The translations under genes were made by a program, and so were the position numbers. The notes under the pieces were generated by a model. The model did not search any database. It saw only the letters and a list, made by a program, of their open reading frames with translations, and had not been told where the DNA came from. This document shows, piece by piece, positions 55,201 through 63,137 of a DNA stretch of 64,000 nt; position 1 is the stretch's first letter, and each line of letters opens with the position of its first letter. Origin of the DNA: Fasciolopsis buskii (Eukaryota > Platyhelminthes > Trematoda > Plagiorchiida > Fasciolidae); contig LUCM01005725.1 in NCBI GenBank assembly GCA_008360955.1, positions 140,451 through 204,450 on the forward strand. The letters run 5' to 3'.

Positions 55201-58200
55201 CAAATGGCAAACGTGGTTAAATGGATCGCTGCAAATACTTATTCCCCGCAACTTGATAATCAGCCTCACTACGATTACATTGCTTGATATGGGACGATAA
55301 ACGATGACATTGTACGAGTCGTCTTACGTAGTTCTCTTTCCCGAAATGTCAGAATGAGGCAGCCTAGGTACTGACTGTCGCTCACCAGTAATAAGTGGTA
55401 TTACGTGCAGCACCGTTATCTAATCTTATTAAAACGGGAGCGCTTATTCAGGAATTGATGTAATTATGTACACATGTATATAGTTAATCTTCTGACATAT
55501 GCGTACTAGCATACAGATTACGTTTCGGTGGAAAATCTTGGGGCTGAATAAAGCGGACAAATTAAATATGTGGAATATGTAAGTTGGTTGCGAAATTGAA
55601 ACAAAATAACAATAATAAATATAATAACAAACTAAAAGCAGCAAATGATGTTAGAAGAAAGCATTCGTTTAGCACGGTCATGTTGAGCAATGGTTTGGGG
55701 GTTTGACATTTTAATAGGAATGGTGGGATTTGATTTAAATCATAACAAAATGACATTTTGTCTCTCGCAGCAGTTATCACAATTTAGGCTCATTTATTGA
55801 AGTCATTCCTAGGTTTGCAATATGCACTCACAGAAGACAGGAAAGTTAAACCTGTCTAGTGGATTGGCGGCCTGCGATCAAAAAAAAATTAAACCGGTTC
55901 AATTGTCTTGGAGATGATGAGCCTAAGAACGGTTTTCTTGTGCAAGAATGCCTAAAGATTTCTCAGGAATCAGAGGCGAATTTGTCATTGGAAGTTGAAA
56001 CATTTGATTTTGCACCGAGGAGGGTCCTGGTGAACTGTTTAATGAGGATGAACAAATTGCACATTTGACAAAATATTCCAGCAGATTGGAAATTTGAACT
56101 CATCACTCTCGTTGTCGAAAAATGCAAGCAGAAGCAAGTCAGTAGGTACAGTAAACGTTTCCACGAAGAAATGTCTAGAAGGTCAGCGACTTCCTAGTTT
56201 GTTTTATCCCCGTTCTGTGAGTGTTCCAGTGTTGACCGAGACGTTTCAAAATACGTATCCTCCAAAGGATTCAAGAAAACACGGCCATTACATTCGCCAT
56301 GTATACTACAAATTGATGCAGTAAAAAATCCAGTCATGGTTTTTTTCAGAAACGGAGAAACTATTGTAACTTTATCATCGTTCACGCATTTGTTCATCGA
56401 TTTCAGTGTACATAGTATGCTGGTGTCCTTTCATGGTGTGGAATTTGGTCAACACTTACGTGAACTTCTCCGCGACCGCACCACATCTGTCCAAGTACAC
56501 TCCACACATACAGGTGAGTGTTTTAGTTTTTCACTACCTGTTTGATGAATGATGCAATCGATTGGTCGGAACTTGTACTAGCGCACGCTTGAAAGTGCAT
56601 TTTGTTCTCGTTTGTCTTTGCTCGATCCGCCTGAATTTTAACAGGCCTCAAACTTGACCAATCAAGCACATGGTACAAAGATAAGGTAAGGTTCCGTACA
56701 AGGGAACGTGCTCTTCGAAGCATGTTAAACAAACTTCTTTAACAAAATATCTATTCTTTTTATCGGCCGAACGTGTATGTTGACTTTCAGGACCAGACCC
56801 CAAGTTTACATAAATGGAACCCACTGTTTTCAACCGACCAGCCTGGTCACGTTTCGATAAAAGTTGTATGCCCAGCTTAGTACAAATGGGGTTTCTTGGT
56901 GCACGTGTGAAGACAAAACTCCAGGAATTTAAAAACAAATGTTAAACTTATAAAGATAAATATATGAGTTTTCACGTGTTTATGTGCTAGGTGTGCCCAA
57001 GTTAGTGATGGTGATTTGGTTTCGTAAACTTGTGGAAAGTGTGCAAAATCCACTTACTTGTAGGAAAGAGCACAATTTTGTTTTATGTGGATGCTCGTAA
57101 GACCGTTGCAAACTATTCCAGCGGGCCTAACAGTTAAGACGTTTGACTCGCAAGCATTCGACATAAGCTCGCGCCCTCGTTTGGAAGCGATGGTACCAAA
57201 GAACCAGTAAGCAGCAGAGCAGTGCACCTCTGGATGATGACAAACATGAGAGTTTACTTGACAGGCATCCTATCCAAGCAAAAGACAACATGACCTTGAC
57301 CAAAATGCCAAGATTCTTCCAGATAACAGTCAATCTAGAGAAAATGAATTAGAATACTAGGAGTAGTCTGTAATCCGAGAAACTGTAAACAGTCTCGAGG
57401 AAAACGAAGGAGCCAACAACGGCTAAATGCAGGAATGCCGTGCTAGGTGTGCTGTAGAATCGTTACTTATTCCTGTCTATCCCTGATGAATTGCCTATTT
57501 GACCGTTTTGATGCGAATATGTCGTTTTAGGTGCACTTTTGGGACGTCTTCATTCAGTCTATTGGCTGATACTTATTCTTCAAAGCACAACGTTTCAGTC
57601 GTGGAGGATAAGTAACAGCATGCAGTCGCATCCTTGCGCACTGAGTGGATCCCAATTAGAAAAATGAGGTCGTCCACCGTGTGTCGCCTAATAAATCTGG
57701 TTAAATCCGAGGTCATTGACGGTCTTGCAATTAACGTAACCTAATCAGCTCAAACCGAATCGTAAAGTATAGAAACATTGACTATAATAATGTGCATCTA
57801 GTAAAAGTGAAAACCTAGCCAGTCTATCGCATTTGACAGTGAGGCAGTATGTTAACGGGATGCATTTTGAACCCAAAACTTTCGGCCAAACGTGGGAACA
57901 AATATGCAACTGATAAAGCCATTCTGAGCACTCTGGGTTTCATATTTGTTGCAATGTAATGAGAACCGTCGTAATTGGCAGAACAAGCATCTGCCTGACT
58001 TGTCATTTTTAAATTGAAGGTCACTGATCGCATAAGCACTGACATAATCCAGTGACTTGGGATTAGATCAATACCGTTTATTGTATCCTGTATGATCGGT
58101 CATTGGTTTCAGCATTTGGTCACACTGAACTCGGCTGCGAACCCGATCATTTTTTGGATTTTCAATGCCGGAAGCATCAAACGAAACAAGAACCCTTCAA

Positions 58201-58513
58201 GCCTGTAAGTGTTTTACGCTCTCGCTCTTGTTAGGTCACCCCTTTTGGAATTGATGTGATTTACAATTGTCGGGAATTTCAAATTATAGCTGGCTAAAAT
58301 CCTCCACAAGACTTGAAGTGTACCCATTTAATTTTCACCGAAATTTTCACTTTGTTGGATCTTGATTGCAGCAATTTTAGTTTCCTAAATATCCCTGAAA
58401 AAAACGCATTTGTGATGATTGATAATCCGGGTCTCCGGAATTCAAATCGAGAATTTTTCTCCAAAAATAAATTGAAATCTGGTTTGTCAGTTTCCGCTTC
58501 AAGTAGTGGCTAA
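34083..58513 (+). CDS. Vasopressin/oxytocin-type neuropeptide GPCR, nine exons
   Basis: This is a class A (rhodopsin-like) receptor that would sit in the plasma membrane and couple a peptide ligand to G proteins. The nine exons listed separately sum to 447 codons including the stop (446 residues), and all eight junctions keep phase. Visible landmarks are GN in TM1, NLAASD in TM2, the TM3 cysteine of ICKLV and the ECL2 cysteine of ETCRF (the usual disulphide), SIDRA at the end of TM3, the TM4 tryptophan (SVAWMAAG), a P in TM5, CWCP in TM6 and NPIIFW in TM7. The TM6 entry ISRAKVKTVKMTCVIVT and the LNSAANP word of TM7 point to the vasopressin/oxytocin group and its CCAP, NPS and GnRH/AKH relatives. 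Oddities are DRA instead of DRY and NPIIF instead of NPxxY. The ligand is unknown. The receptor class is sure; the subfamily is likely. Confidence 0.93.
34260..41531 (+). other. Receptor intron 1 (7.3 kb)
   Basis: Apart from the alternative first-exon candidate at 39486-39545, I see no coding sequence. Around 38558-38622 a frame reads a TM1-like peptide but is not splice-bounded and hits a stop. A TATA-type dinucleotide run lies at about 39320-39342. Several 60-76 codon frames on both strands (for example 36073-36303 and 36249-36467) overlap each other and are treated as chance. Confidence 0.6.
39486..39545 (+). CDS. Alternative receptor first exon or small internal exon
   Basis: An ATG starts exactly 20 codons that end at a donor-like GTACGT in phase 0, so they could join exon 2 of the receptor without a frame break. 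The peptide is short and charged (MSTQGEKKHH, then IEILSDVPTT) and has no glycosylation sequon. The ATG is preceded by TTTCAAG, so it could also be an internal exon between exon 1 and exon 2, which would give 466 residues. The upstream leader is open of other features. Nothing here shows which form is used. Confidence 0.35.
41532..41670 (+). CDS. Receptor exon 2: TM1 and start of TM2
   Basis: A strong pyrimidine tract and acceptor (GTATTCTTCAG) precede RDRIGLIIQLVLF, which leads into the TM1 core with the class A marker G-N (VGNLSVII). Intracellular loop 1 follows (SRNVKNQMRF) and the exon stops inside TM2 after INLAAS. The donor is GTAAGT with one base of the Asp codon left over. The other + frame across this stretch (open from 41426) is a shadow. 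Confidence 0.92.
41671..43672 (+). other. Receptor intron 2 (2.0 kb)
   Basis: Nothing recognised inside. Frames on both strands around 42570-42937 overlap one another and lack motifs. Confidence 0.7.
43673..43776 (+). CDS. Receptor exon 3: TM2 and start of TM3
   Basis: The acceptor TTTCCTGACAG supplies the last two bases of the conserved TM2 aspartate, giving NLAASD-LFVAL. TM2 runs to GTLAQIVENITV, extracellular loop 1 contains FFAPAPI, and the TM3 cysteine that pairs with loop 2 follows (ICKLVKYMG). The donor is GTAAGT in phase 0 after a GGGG run. A sequon (NIT) sits at the outer end of TM2. In a random sequence, the match of phase and conserved residue across the splice would be very unlikely. 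Confidence 0.93.
43777..45298 (+). other. Receptor intron 3 (1.5 kb)
   Basis: Nothing recognised. The end has a clear pyrimidine tract (CCTACTGTTTCAG). Confidence 0.7.
45299..45404 (+). CDS. Receptor exon 4: TM3 end and loop 2
   Basis: Begins in phase 0 with SAITYSSSFALIILSIDRA, then EAVCRPLR. The S-S-F-A-L-I-x-L-S-I-D-R word is typical of TM3 in the vasopressin/CCAP/GnRH receptor group. The canonical D-R-Y is D-R-A here, the clearest departure from consensus. The loop 2 start is basic and serine-rich (VSSSRISS). The donor is GTGAGT with one base left over. Confidence 0.93.
45405..48173 (+). other. Receptor intron 4 (2.8 kb)
   Basis: Contains a short (TG)n repeat at 46648-46665. No coding sequence recognised; three overlapping frames near 45.8-46.1 kb on both strands are mutually incompatible and treated as chance. 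Confidence 0.65.
46648..46665. repeat. (TG)n microsatellite
   Basis: About nine TG dinucleotides with one TGCG interruption, inside receptor intron 4. Confidence 0.9.
48174..48301 (+). CDS. Receptor exon 5: TM4 and extracellular loop 2
   Basis: The acceptor CCGCATCAG adds two bases that complete an Arg codon. The peptide SKARLMISVAWMAAGLCG carries the invariant TM4 tryptophan, followed by IPALVLSEKV and the loop 2 cysteine in ETCRFNFKR. The donor is GTAATG in phase 0 (less consensus than the others). The cysteine-to-TM5 spacing after joining to exon 6 is 12 residues, as expected for this receptor group. Confidence 0.92.
50431..50583 (+). mobile_element. RTE-like LINE 3' end, decayed
   Basis: The + strand reads RLGHVLCMPTELQ, close to the R-W-L-G-H-V-L-R-M-P-x-x-R-L word near the C-terminus of RTE/SR2-type LINE proteins. 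After about 15 residues come a G-R-R-x-K-W equivalent, an in-frame stop, and the word LTEGLAHAGAVRL, matching the usual L-T-x-x-L-A-x-V-G-x-V-R-L-P-G-W end. It is a truncated, dead fragment inside a receptor intron. Confidence 0.75.
50908..50986 (+). mobile_element. tRNA-derived SINE-like piece
   Basis: An A-box-like word (TTAGCAAGTACAGG) is followed by GTTGAAGACGTTGCATTGTG and about 30 bases later by a near-perfect B-box (GTTCAAATCCC). This is the order and spacing of an RNA polymerase III promoter of a tRNA-like SINE head. The stem pairing of a true tRNA is not evident, so I do not call a tRNA gene. Confidence 0.5.
51458..51803 (+). CDS. Receptor exon 6: TM5, long loop 3, start of TM6
   Basis: Acceptor TCTTTGACAG, then TYMVAIALTVFIIPACIIAA: TM5 with its central proline. 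HVLMVVTIWRASK leads into an intracellular loop 3 of roughly 65-70 residues, rich in Ser, Thr, Arg and Gly (GDPTGGRKSITSTGTS), and the exon ends with ISRAKVKTVKMTCVIVT, the conserved entry into TM6. The donor is GTAGGA with one base left over. The other + frame across the stretch is a shadow. At 346 bases this is the largest exon, and loop 3 is coded entirely within it. Confidence 0.94.
51804..56406 (+). other. Receptor intron 6 (4.6 kb)
   Basis: Largest 3' intron of the gene. It carries a 150-codon open frame on the coding strand (listed separately) shortly after the donor. The rest shows no exon; TM6 was searched for across this span and found only at 56407. Confidence 0.7.
51941..52393 (+). 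CDS. Intronic open frame of 150 codons, unknown
   Basis: ATG-to-stop frame, lysine- and asparagine-rich (words such as VYRPPNKYLKSLFNRAKIKW and LGMRSLQNDFIVKQN). It has no membrane segment or recognised motif. It lies on the coding strand in intron 6 and is the second longest frame of the window after the CR1 relic. It could be a nested single-exon gene, a decayed transposon protein or chance; the A-rich composition favours the last two. No promoter or polyadenylation signal stands out. Confidence 0.2.
   Translation: MVNIAELNRRPQKCHAQKSAVPFVIIKSNTVHKIFEQIQKVYRPPNKYLKSLFNRAKIKWNCEITQKPNALGMRSLQNDFIVKQNPYSPTLESDNISRHQSKTLKYALIGKPIKLETGNKKSIYLFGKICSLSFQSCVTIQICNTKEGKQ
56407..56513 (+). CDS. Receptor exon 7: TM6 and extracellular loop 3
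   Basis: The acceptor ATCGATTTCAG supplies two bases that finish a Val codon and continue with YIVCWCPFMVWNLVNTYV: the class A C-W-x-P motif of TM6. After joining, the run V-x-x-Y-I-V-C-W-x-P-F matches the vasopressin receptor group closely. Loop 3 follows (SATAPHLSKYTPHIQ) with a sequon NFS at its start. The donor is GTGAGT in phase 0. Confidence 0.94.
56514..58112 (+). other. Receptor intron 7 (1.6 kb)
   Basis: Contains a degenerate tRNA-like SINE piece at 57121-57184. Nothing else recognised. Confidence 0.7.
57121..57184 (+). mobile_element. Degenerate tRNA-like SINE piece
   Basis: Reads like a tRNA head: GCGGGCCTAACAGTTAAGAC (A-box region) followed by a GACTCGCAAGCA anticodon-arm-like word, then AGCTCGCGCC where a B-box would be. 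The B-box is eroded. The same word order recurs near 59.4 kb. Confidence 0.35.
58113..58204 (+). CDS. Receptor exon 8: TM7
   Basis: Acceptor ATTGGTTTCAG, then HLVTLNSAANPIIFWIFNAG: TM7 with NP-I-I-F in place of the usual NPxxY, and a short basic helix-8 start (SIKRNKN). The word LNSAANP is shared with vasopressin/CCAP-type receptors. The donor is GTAAGT with two bases left over. Confidence 0.94.
58205..58371 (+). other. Receptor intron 8 (167 bases)
   Basis: The only short intron of the gene. It ends with a pyrimidine-poor but usable acceptor (GATTGCAG). Confidence 0.75.
58372..58513 (+). CDS. Receptor exon 9: cytoplasmic tail and stop
   Basis: One base completes the Leu codon begun in exon 8, then 45 whole codons follow to TAA. 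The tail begins NFSFLNIPEKNAF and ends SGLSVSASSSG, rich in Ser, Asn and Lys, with several possible phosphorylation sites and no palmitoylation-type cysteine. Phase agreement and the immediate stop support it as the last exon; a longer alternative tail cannot be excluded. Confidence 0.8.
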
Positions 58514-58838
58514 CATTCTCGTAGTTAATTGAACGAATTCAGGCCATCATTGTGAGTAGATTCAAGACTGGTAAAATCGAATTAAGCTGATCGTCAGGAA
58601 GATTTGTTCGGGCGAACTTTTTTGCTACGAGTAATGTCCGTGGAGATTTCCGGCCTATAACGAACCATTTGATTTTTGTATTGTGCTTGGCTTGATTGAA
58701 TGTAGAATGGATTTCGTCTGTTATTTTGATCGTTTTGTTGTCGTTGTTGTTTTGATGCTGGTTGTCCTGGTGATGTTGTCGACGGTTCCAATTGTTATCG
58801 TAATGGATGATGCTCTCCGGTATTAAAATTTCTTCTTC

Positions 58839-58852
58839 AATAAATGAATAAA
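58839..58852 (+). terminator. Two AATAAA polyadenylation signals
   Basis: Two perfect hexamers eight bases apart, about 330 bases after the receptor stop codon, in an AT-rich setting. Confidence 0.55.
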
Positions 58853-59390
58853 TTCGAAAAACTGATCAGAATGTGTATTTTGACCAGCACGTGACTAACT
58901 GTCGAGGGGTTCTCGGGAGTTTAAACATAATTCAATATTTTTCTCATTACCAAATTCCCAAACCTGAATCAGGCTGAATTGGATTCAAGTGGTATCTGGT
59001 GCAATTCAAGAGGTGGCTGTTATTTCGTGCACCGGTATCAGTGAGAAAGTCAACTATGAAGAGGGGTGATTCGATCTAACGTTAGAACGCGCACCTTATT
59101 GTAACTAAGTTGAAAAATGTCCTGAACAGGCGCAAAGCATACACAGTGTGCGTAAAAGCAGAAGTGGGTTCAAACAAAAATATTTGAGTAGCAATATCAG
59201 AAACAGTTTAGTTGTGTGAACATTATCACAGATCAAGTTACCAAATCCTCTCTGTCGTGTATAAAGCCGTCATCTTACTTAGATTTCCCGCAAAGAAGAC
59301 ACTTATCAGTGGCAGTCAATTGCTGAATGCAGACGGCGTGTAGCCTTGCAAATAAATGACAAGCAATGTATCACAGGATAAGTTGGTTTT

Positions 59391-59452
59391 AAAGGTAAAG
59401 CATTAGACTCACATTTGCTTGTCCAATTGGGGCTCAGTTGATATGCACAATT
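59391..59452 (+). mobile_element. Degenerate tRNA-like SINE piece
   Basis: Contains AAAGGTAAAGCATTAGACTC followed by CACATTTGCTTGTCC and GGGGCTCAGTTGAT, the A-box, anticodon arm and B-box positions of a tRNA-like SINE head with substitutions in both boxes. Confidence 0.4.
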
Positions 59453-61280
59453 GGTAATTACTAACAGGGAGGCAACATAAATGCAACGCCTTAGTGTTTT
59501 CTTAGCAATTCGTTGAACATCAGTACTAATAACGGTTTGTTCGGAAGCGATCAGTATTTATAACATTCAAGTTCCAAAGCAAGTAAAATCAAATCGGTGA
59601 TAGGATAACAATGGGCAATGCATAATAGGTAAACGGCTGCTACTGTTGCGGAATTGTCTATCTGATGAAAGAAAAATATAAGAGAATATTTCTCTGCTGA
59701 GATGACTTTGAGAATGATGTCGAGTTAAAACAAATAGCGCGTTTACTTGTTTCGTATCTCTCCAATCCGCTTCCAAACGATTTAATTGACTCTTCACTAA
59801 GTAGGAAGAAAGAAGACACATTTTGATATTAGTAGTGTGTTTAATATACGGATGGGAAAATATAATTTCTTCGGAAGTGCACGATTGGCTTCGTGGTTAA
59901 TGCGCCTCGTCAGGTATGCTTATCCCATATTTTTCACTTCAGCCATCAACATACTTGCATGTATATTTGTAAGGCCGACAAGGAAAACTCAGTTAAATTA
60001 GTAGAACCGGGTTTAATTGATGATTCCGTTAAAGAAGCAGCCTCAACGAATTCATCTGTGATTCTTACATGGGTCCACCAATCAACTACGTTCCCAATAA
60101 TCCAAATAAAACACTAGGGCAATGCCATTTGTTCCTAAAAATTGAAAAGTAGGACAGGAATTCGAACAAATGTTATGTGAAGCCGAATTCCTGTTCATGT
60201 AGACCGTTTGGAAAGCAGCGTGCATAACATGCTATATTTTCATATTTTACAGAAAAATGGACAAAATGTTTGTAGTATTCAGTAAATATGCCGTTCTGAA
60301 TGGTTTTAGTTGAACTGCTTTTGCGCATTGACGACACCACCGTGGCGGGTGCTGGACGGTTTATGGTCCCAGCTGCGTGTTCAAGAGTGAAAAATCGATA
60401 GCAGGGATTATAATAGTGCTTTTCCGTCCTACTGGCAACCGTTTCTATTGCTTGTTAACGTACCATCTCTTTGAGTGCGATATACATTCCATCGAATCGT
60501 AGGCCCTTTTGTTTACTTTTTTGATTCTGCTGCGATGTCCAGTATATTTTCTACAAGATTTTTAATCCCACCTTGTTTATTTCACTTCCAGAACAGCCAA
60601 CACAAGGTTGCATACAAACAGATGAACTACCGAATGAACACTTAGTTGAACAAAAATGCTCGGATAAAAAGAACATTTTCCCCCAGTTTTTCAAGCCGTT
60701 CTTCTTCTTACGAGGAGTATATTTGAGATGATCAGAAAACCAAACTGTTTCCAGTCTGTATTTGGTCATTGCACGTTTGCAAACCCCTTTCGCCCAGTAC
60801 GTCCTACATCAAAACAATATCGATCATGTACAAATTTCCTCCGGTAACTCTTCCCGTATGTTGCTAGAGGAGGCCATTATGAGTTTCTGTACAGCTACAC
60901 GTGACTTTTGTCGATACAAATATGATATACGATCAGCTGATCGATATTTGTTTATTTATACGTCCTTGGGCTGGCCCCAACCAGACGGCTGTGGTTTGAT
61001 AAGATTGTGAGATAAACGATTTGGAGAATATTGAGTTACCAAAGTTCATATGGTCAATGTGACCAGCAATTCTGGATGGTATTTCTTCAAGGATAAAGCG
61101 GCTAGATTTCCAGACAGTTCAACGGGAACTGTGACACTGGCATTCTCTCGATGATGACCTTTGCCTAATTAAATTACTACAGTAATCTTGCCTTGAAATT
61201 TCACCTTAAAACGACCTTGAAAATCGAAGTTATACTGCAGTCGTGATTATCCGTGTGTGAAAAGGCAGAATATGATACAA

Positions 61281-61286
61281 TTTATT
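61281..61286 (-). terminator. Polyadenylation signal AATAAA, - strand
   Basis: A perfect hexamer about 120 bases beyond the last in-frame stop of the APCDD1-like frame. Confidence 0.45.
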
Positions 61287-61403
61287 TCAGTAACTCATAG
61301 ACATTGATTTCAATGCTGCCTAAAAAATTATTTCGAGAACGACTTGCTACTTTGTAACAGTAAGAAATTTAATGAACTTTTCCGACTGCTTCGTCAATCA
61401 GTG

Positions 61404-61634
61404 TCAAAAACAAGCATGCCACTGGAAACAAAAAAAGCACTTTGCTTCTGTTTCACTCTTGTTAGGAATCATTAGCCGTGCGTATTCATCGTGGCGGTAC
61501 TGAGACGCAAAGCCAGGATGAATTGTTGAGAGTCGAAAGGTATCGACGTTAAGCATGCTTATAAACACTTCTCTGTCCTTAGGCAAGACATTACTGACAA
61601 CAAAATTTACACCTTTGCATTTTATGACATCTTC
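61404..61634 (-). CDS. APCDD1-like gene, second visible exon
   Basis: An acceptor (GTTAATTCTCAG) opens a phase-0 frame that fits the phase-0 donor of the exon at 62.3-62.6 kb. The peptide starts EDVIKCKGVNFVVSNVLPKD and includes REVFISMLNVDTF, then HPGFASQYRHDEYARLMIP. In APCDD1-type domains the end of the domain has a cysteine, then an R/K-D-x-x-x-x-x-L-F/M stretch and a P-x-x-x-R-x-x-x-x-x-x-P-L-x-x-C tail; the order here is similar but the final cysteine word is unclear. I show the frame to its stop; an earlier donor, for example the weak GTGAAA near the end, is possible. Confidence 0.45.
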   Translation of the reverse strand, partial: EDVIKCKGVNFVVSNVLPKDREVFISMLNVDTFRLSTIHPGFASQYRHDEYARLMIPNKSETEAKCFFCFQWHACF

Positions 61635-62256
61635 CTGAGAATTAACCCTGTCAAATGGACAAAAATCACTTGACAAGTCACTTTGATATTCCTGAATGGA
61701 CTGAATATCCATTTCCGCTTCAAAAGTCTAAAATGAAACTCATGTCTCAGTCTACTGCTTCCCTAATTGTCATATCAGCGATCACATTCACCACTTGGGA
61801 GAATTCGTTTAGAAAACACGGTAGCAAACAAGCCTGCTTTCAATGACCACACTTGGCTAAATACAGTGCGTCTTATAGGCAGTGGGATGCGATGATCGAT
61901 AAATAATAGACATAGTAACATTGATAATTGCATATCCGTTTCACTGGGCCGCTGATTACTTAACCTTATTTGGCGCCGATGTCCACGGCGAATGGAGAGG
62001 TCTTAAGTGTTGTTCGTGGGCGCAAATATGGGTGAACCAGCTCGTTTAACTCTCCAAAACGTTTGCTCTAGTCAACTGAATACCTTTGTTTTGGCATTTT
62101 CTGCCTGCGATCGGTAAATGTAGTGTTCGAAATCTACGAATCAGGCTGTGAGCAAGTCAAGCATCGTGTATACTGTCAACCAATAACGGGAAACCTTCAA
62201 GATAATCGATAACCACGCTTAGGATGGAGGAAGCATGCTACGTGTGCTTTGTTTAC

Positions 62257-62606
62257 CTCGTACGTGACCGACACTATTTGTTTCGGGAAAGATGAACCCC
62301 GCAGACGCCACGGGCTACCTGGACCACAGCCGCTGATCCGACTTTCTGGTGTATCATCGGCTGCAGAACCGGTTACTGTCGCAAACATAAAAAAAAGGTT
62401 TTCAACGCTGCTTTCTGAATTACTTGTAGAATACACATCATGGCTACCTGTCGGACCCGCGTATATCGTTATTTCAAACATAGTAAAATGACACGTCGGA
62501 TCTTTCTCGTAGTTATTTTGCAATGAAATATGTCTTCGTTGGAAAACAATGTTGGCCGTTTGCACACATATTTGTGAACTCCACCCTCCTTCCCGCAGAA
62601 TTTTTC
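62257..62606 (-). CDS. APCDD1-like domain exon, - strand
   Basis: An acceptor (GATTTTTGCAG) and a donor (GAG then GTAAAC) bound 350 bases: two leftover bases plus 116 open codons. The peptide holds EGGWSSQICVQTANIVFQRR, then NNYEKDPTCHF and FEITIYAG. This follows the APCDD1 domain order G-x-W-x-S-x-x-C, F-x-x-R, Y-x-D-P-x-C, Y/F-x-x-x-x-x-x-G. Further on, SGCGPGSPWRLRG resembles the later C-G-x-x-x-W element. APCDD1 proteins are membrane glycoproteins that dampen Wnt signalling by binding ligand and co-receptor; whether this one does is inference. The family call rests on motif spacing read by eye. The 5' exons are not seen. Confidence 0.55.
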
Positions 62607-63137
62607 CTGCAAAAATCGGATCGGATGTGGTAACCGCCTTTCTTTCGTCTAGCGCTTTTTTTCTCGAGAGTGCTTGCTGTCTAAGCACGAAAGATTAAGG
62701 CGGATAATTATGCCACACGACAGAAACACGCTTTATGCATTCAGTTTTATTTTCAGTTTTTTCGTGATTTGCGATACCAGCTCCTCGTGGGCCACAAGCG
62801 CAGAACAATCTGTTAGCTGAAAACCAGAGATTCCACAACGCCTAAGAAATAAAATCACCCTGTTTGTAATTCACCCACGTGAATATTCATAAGATGAGCC
62901 GATAGAAACGCCGCATATCCGCAATCAACTACTACTTACTTGGCATGCACACACGCACACACACACACACGTCAACAGCTCTTCCAAAACACTTCTTCTG
63001 AGGACAGCAATACTTCTAAAATATGGTCGATTTTGCAGGATATCGATGGAGAAATTGCAATAAATGCCAAATATATTGATTCCATTATGATCTTTGTTCG
63101 CAGCAGCAATCGGTCGGAACTGTTCCTATTTGGAGTC
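62607..63137. other. Spacer with (CA)n; no gene recognised
   Basis: The - strand frame of the APCDD1-like exon stays open upstream of its acceptor to an ATG at 62688, so an unspliced start is an alternative. A + frame from 62940 (102 codons) has no motif; on the - strand the same region may hold decayed LINE sequence between the endonuclease and the lost reverse transcriptase. Confidence 0.4.
62948..62970. repeat. (CA)n microsatellite
   Basis: About eleven CA dinucleotides with one CG interruption. Confidence 0.95.

Larger units (their letters stand above)
58514..61280. other. Receptor 3' flank and convergent spacer
   Basis: Spacer between the + strand receptor and the - strand APCDD1-like exons. 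It holds the receptor's polyadenylation signals, SINE-like words at 59391-59452 and 59884-59912, and a possible degenerate pol III B-box near 60384. The frame at 60762-61010 (+) has no known motif. Confidence 0.5.

Noticed and set aside
60762..61010. 82-codon + frame between the receptor and the APCDD1-like exons
   Set aside because: Preceded by an acceptor-like site, but no motif, and the frame at that acceptor differs; no donor at its end.
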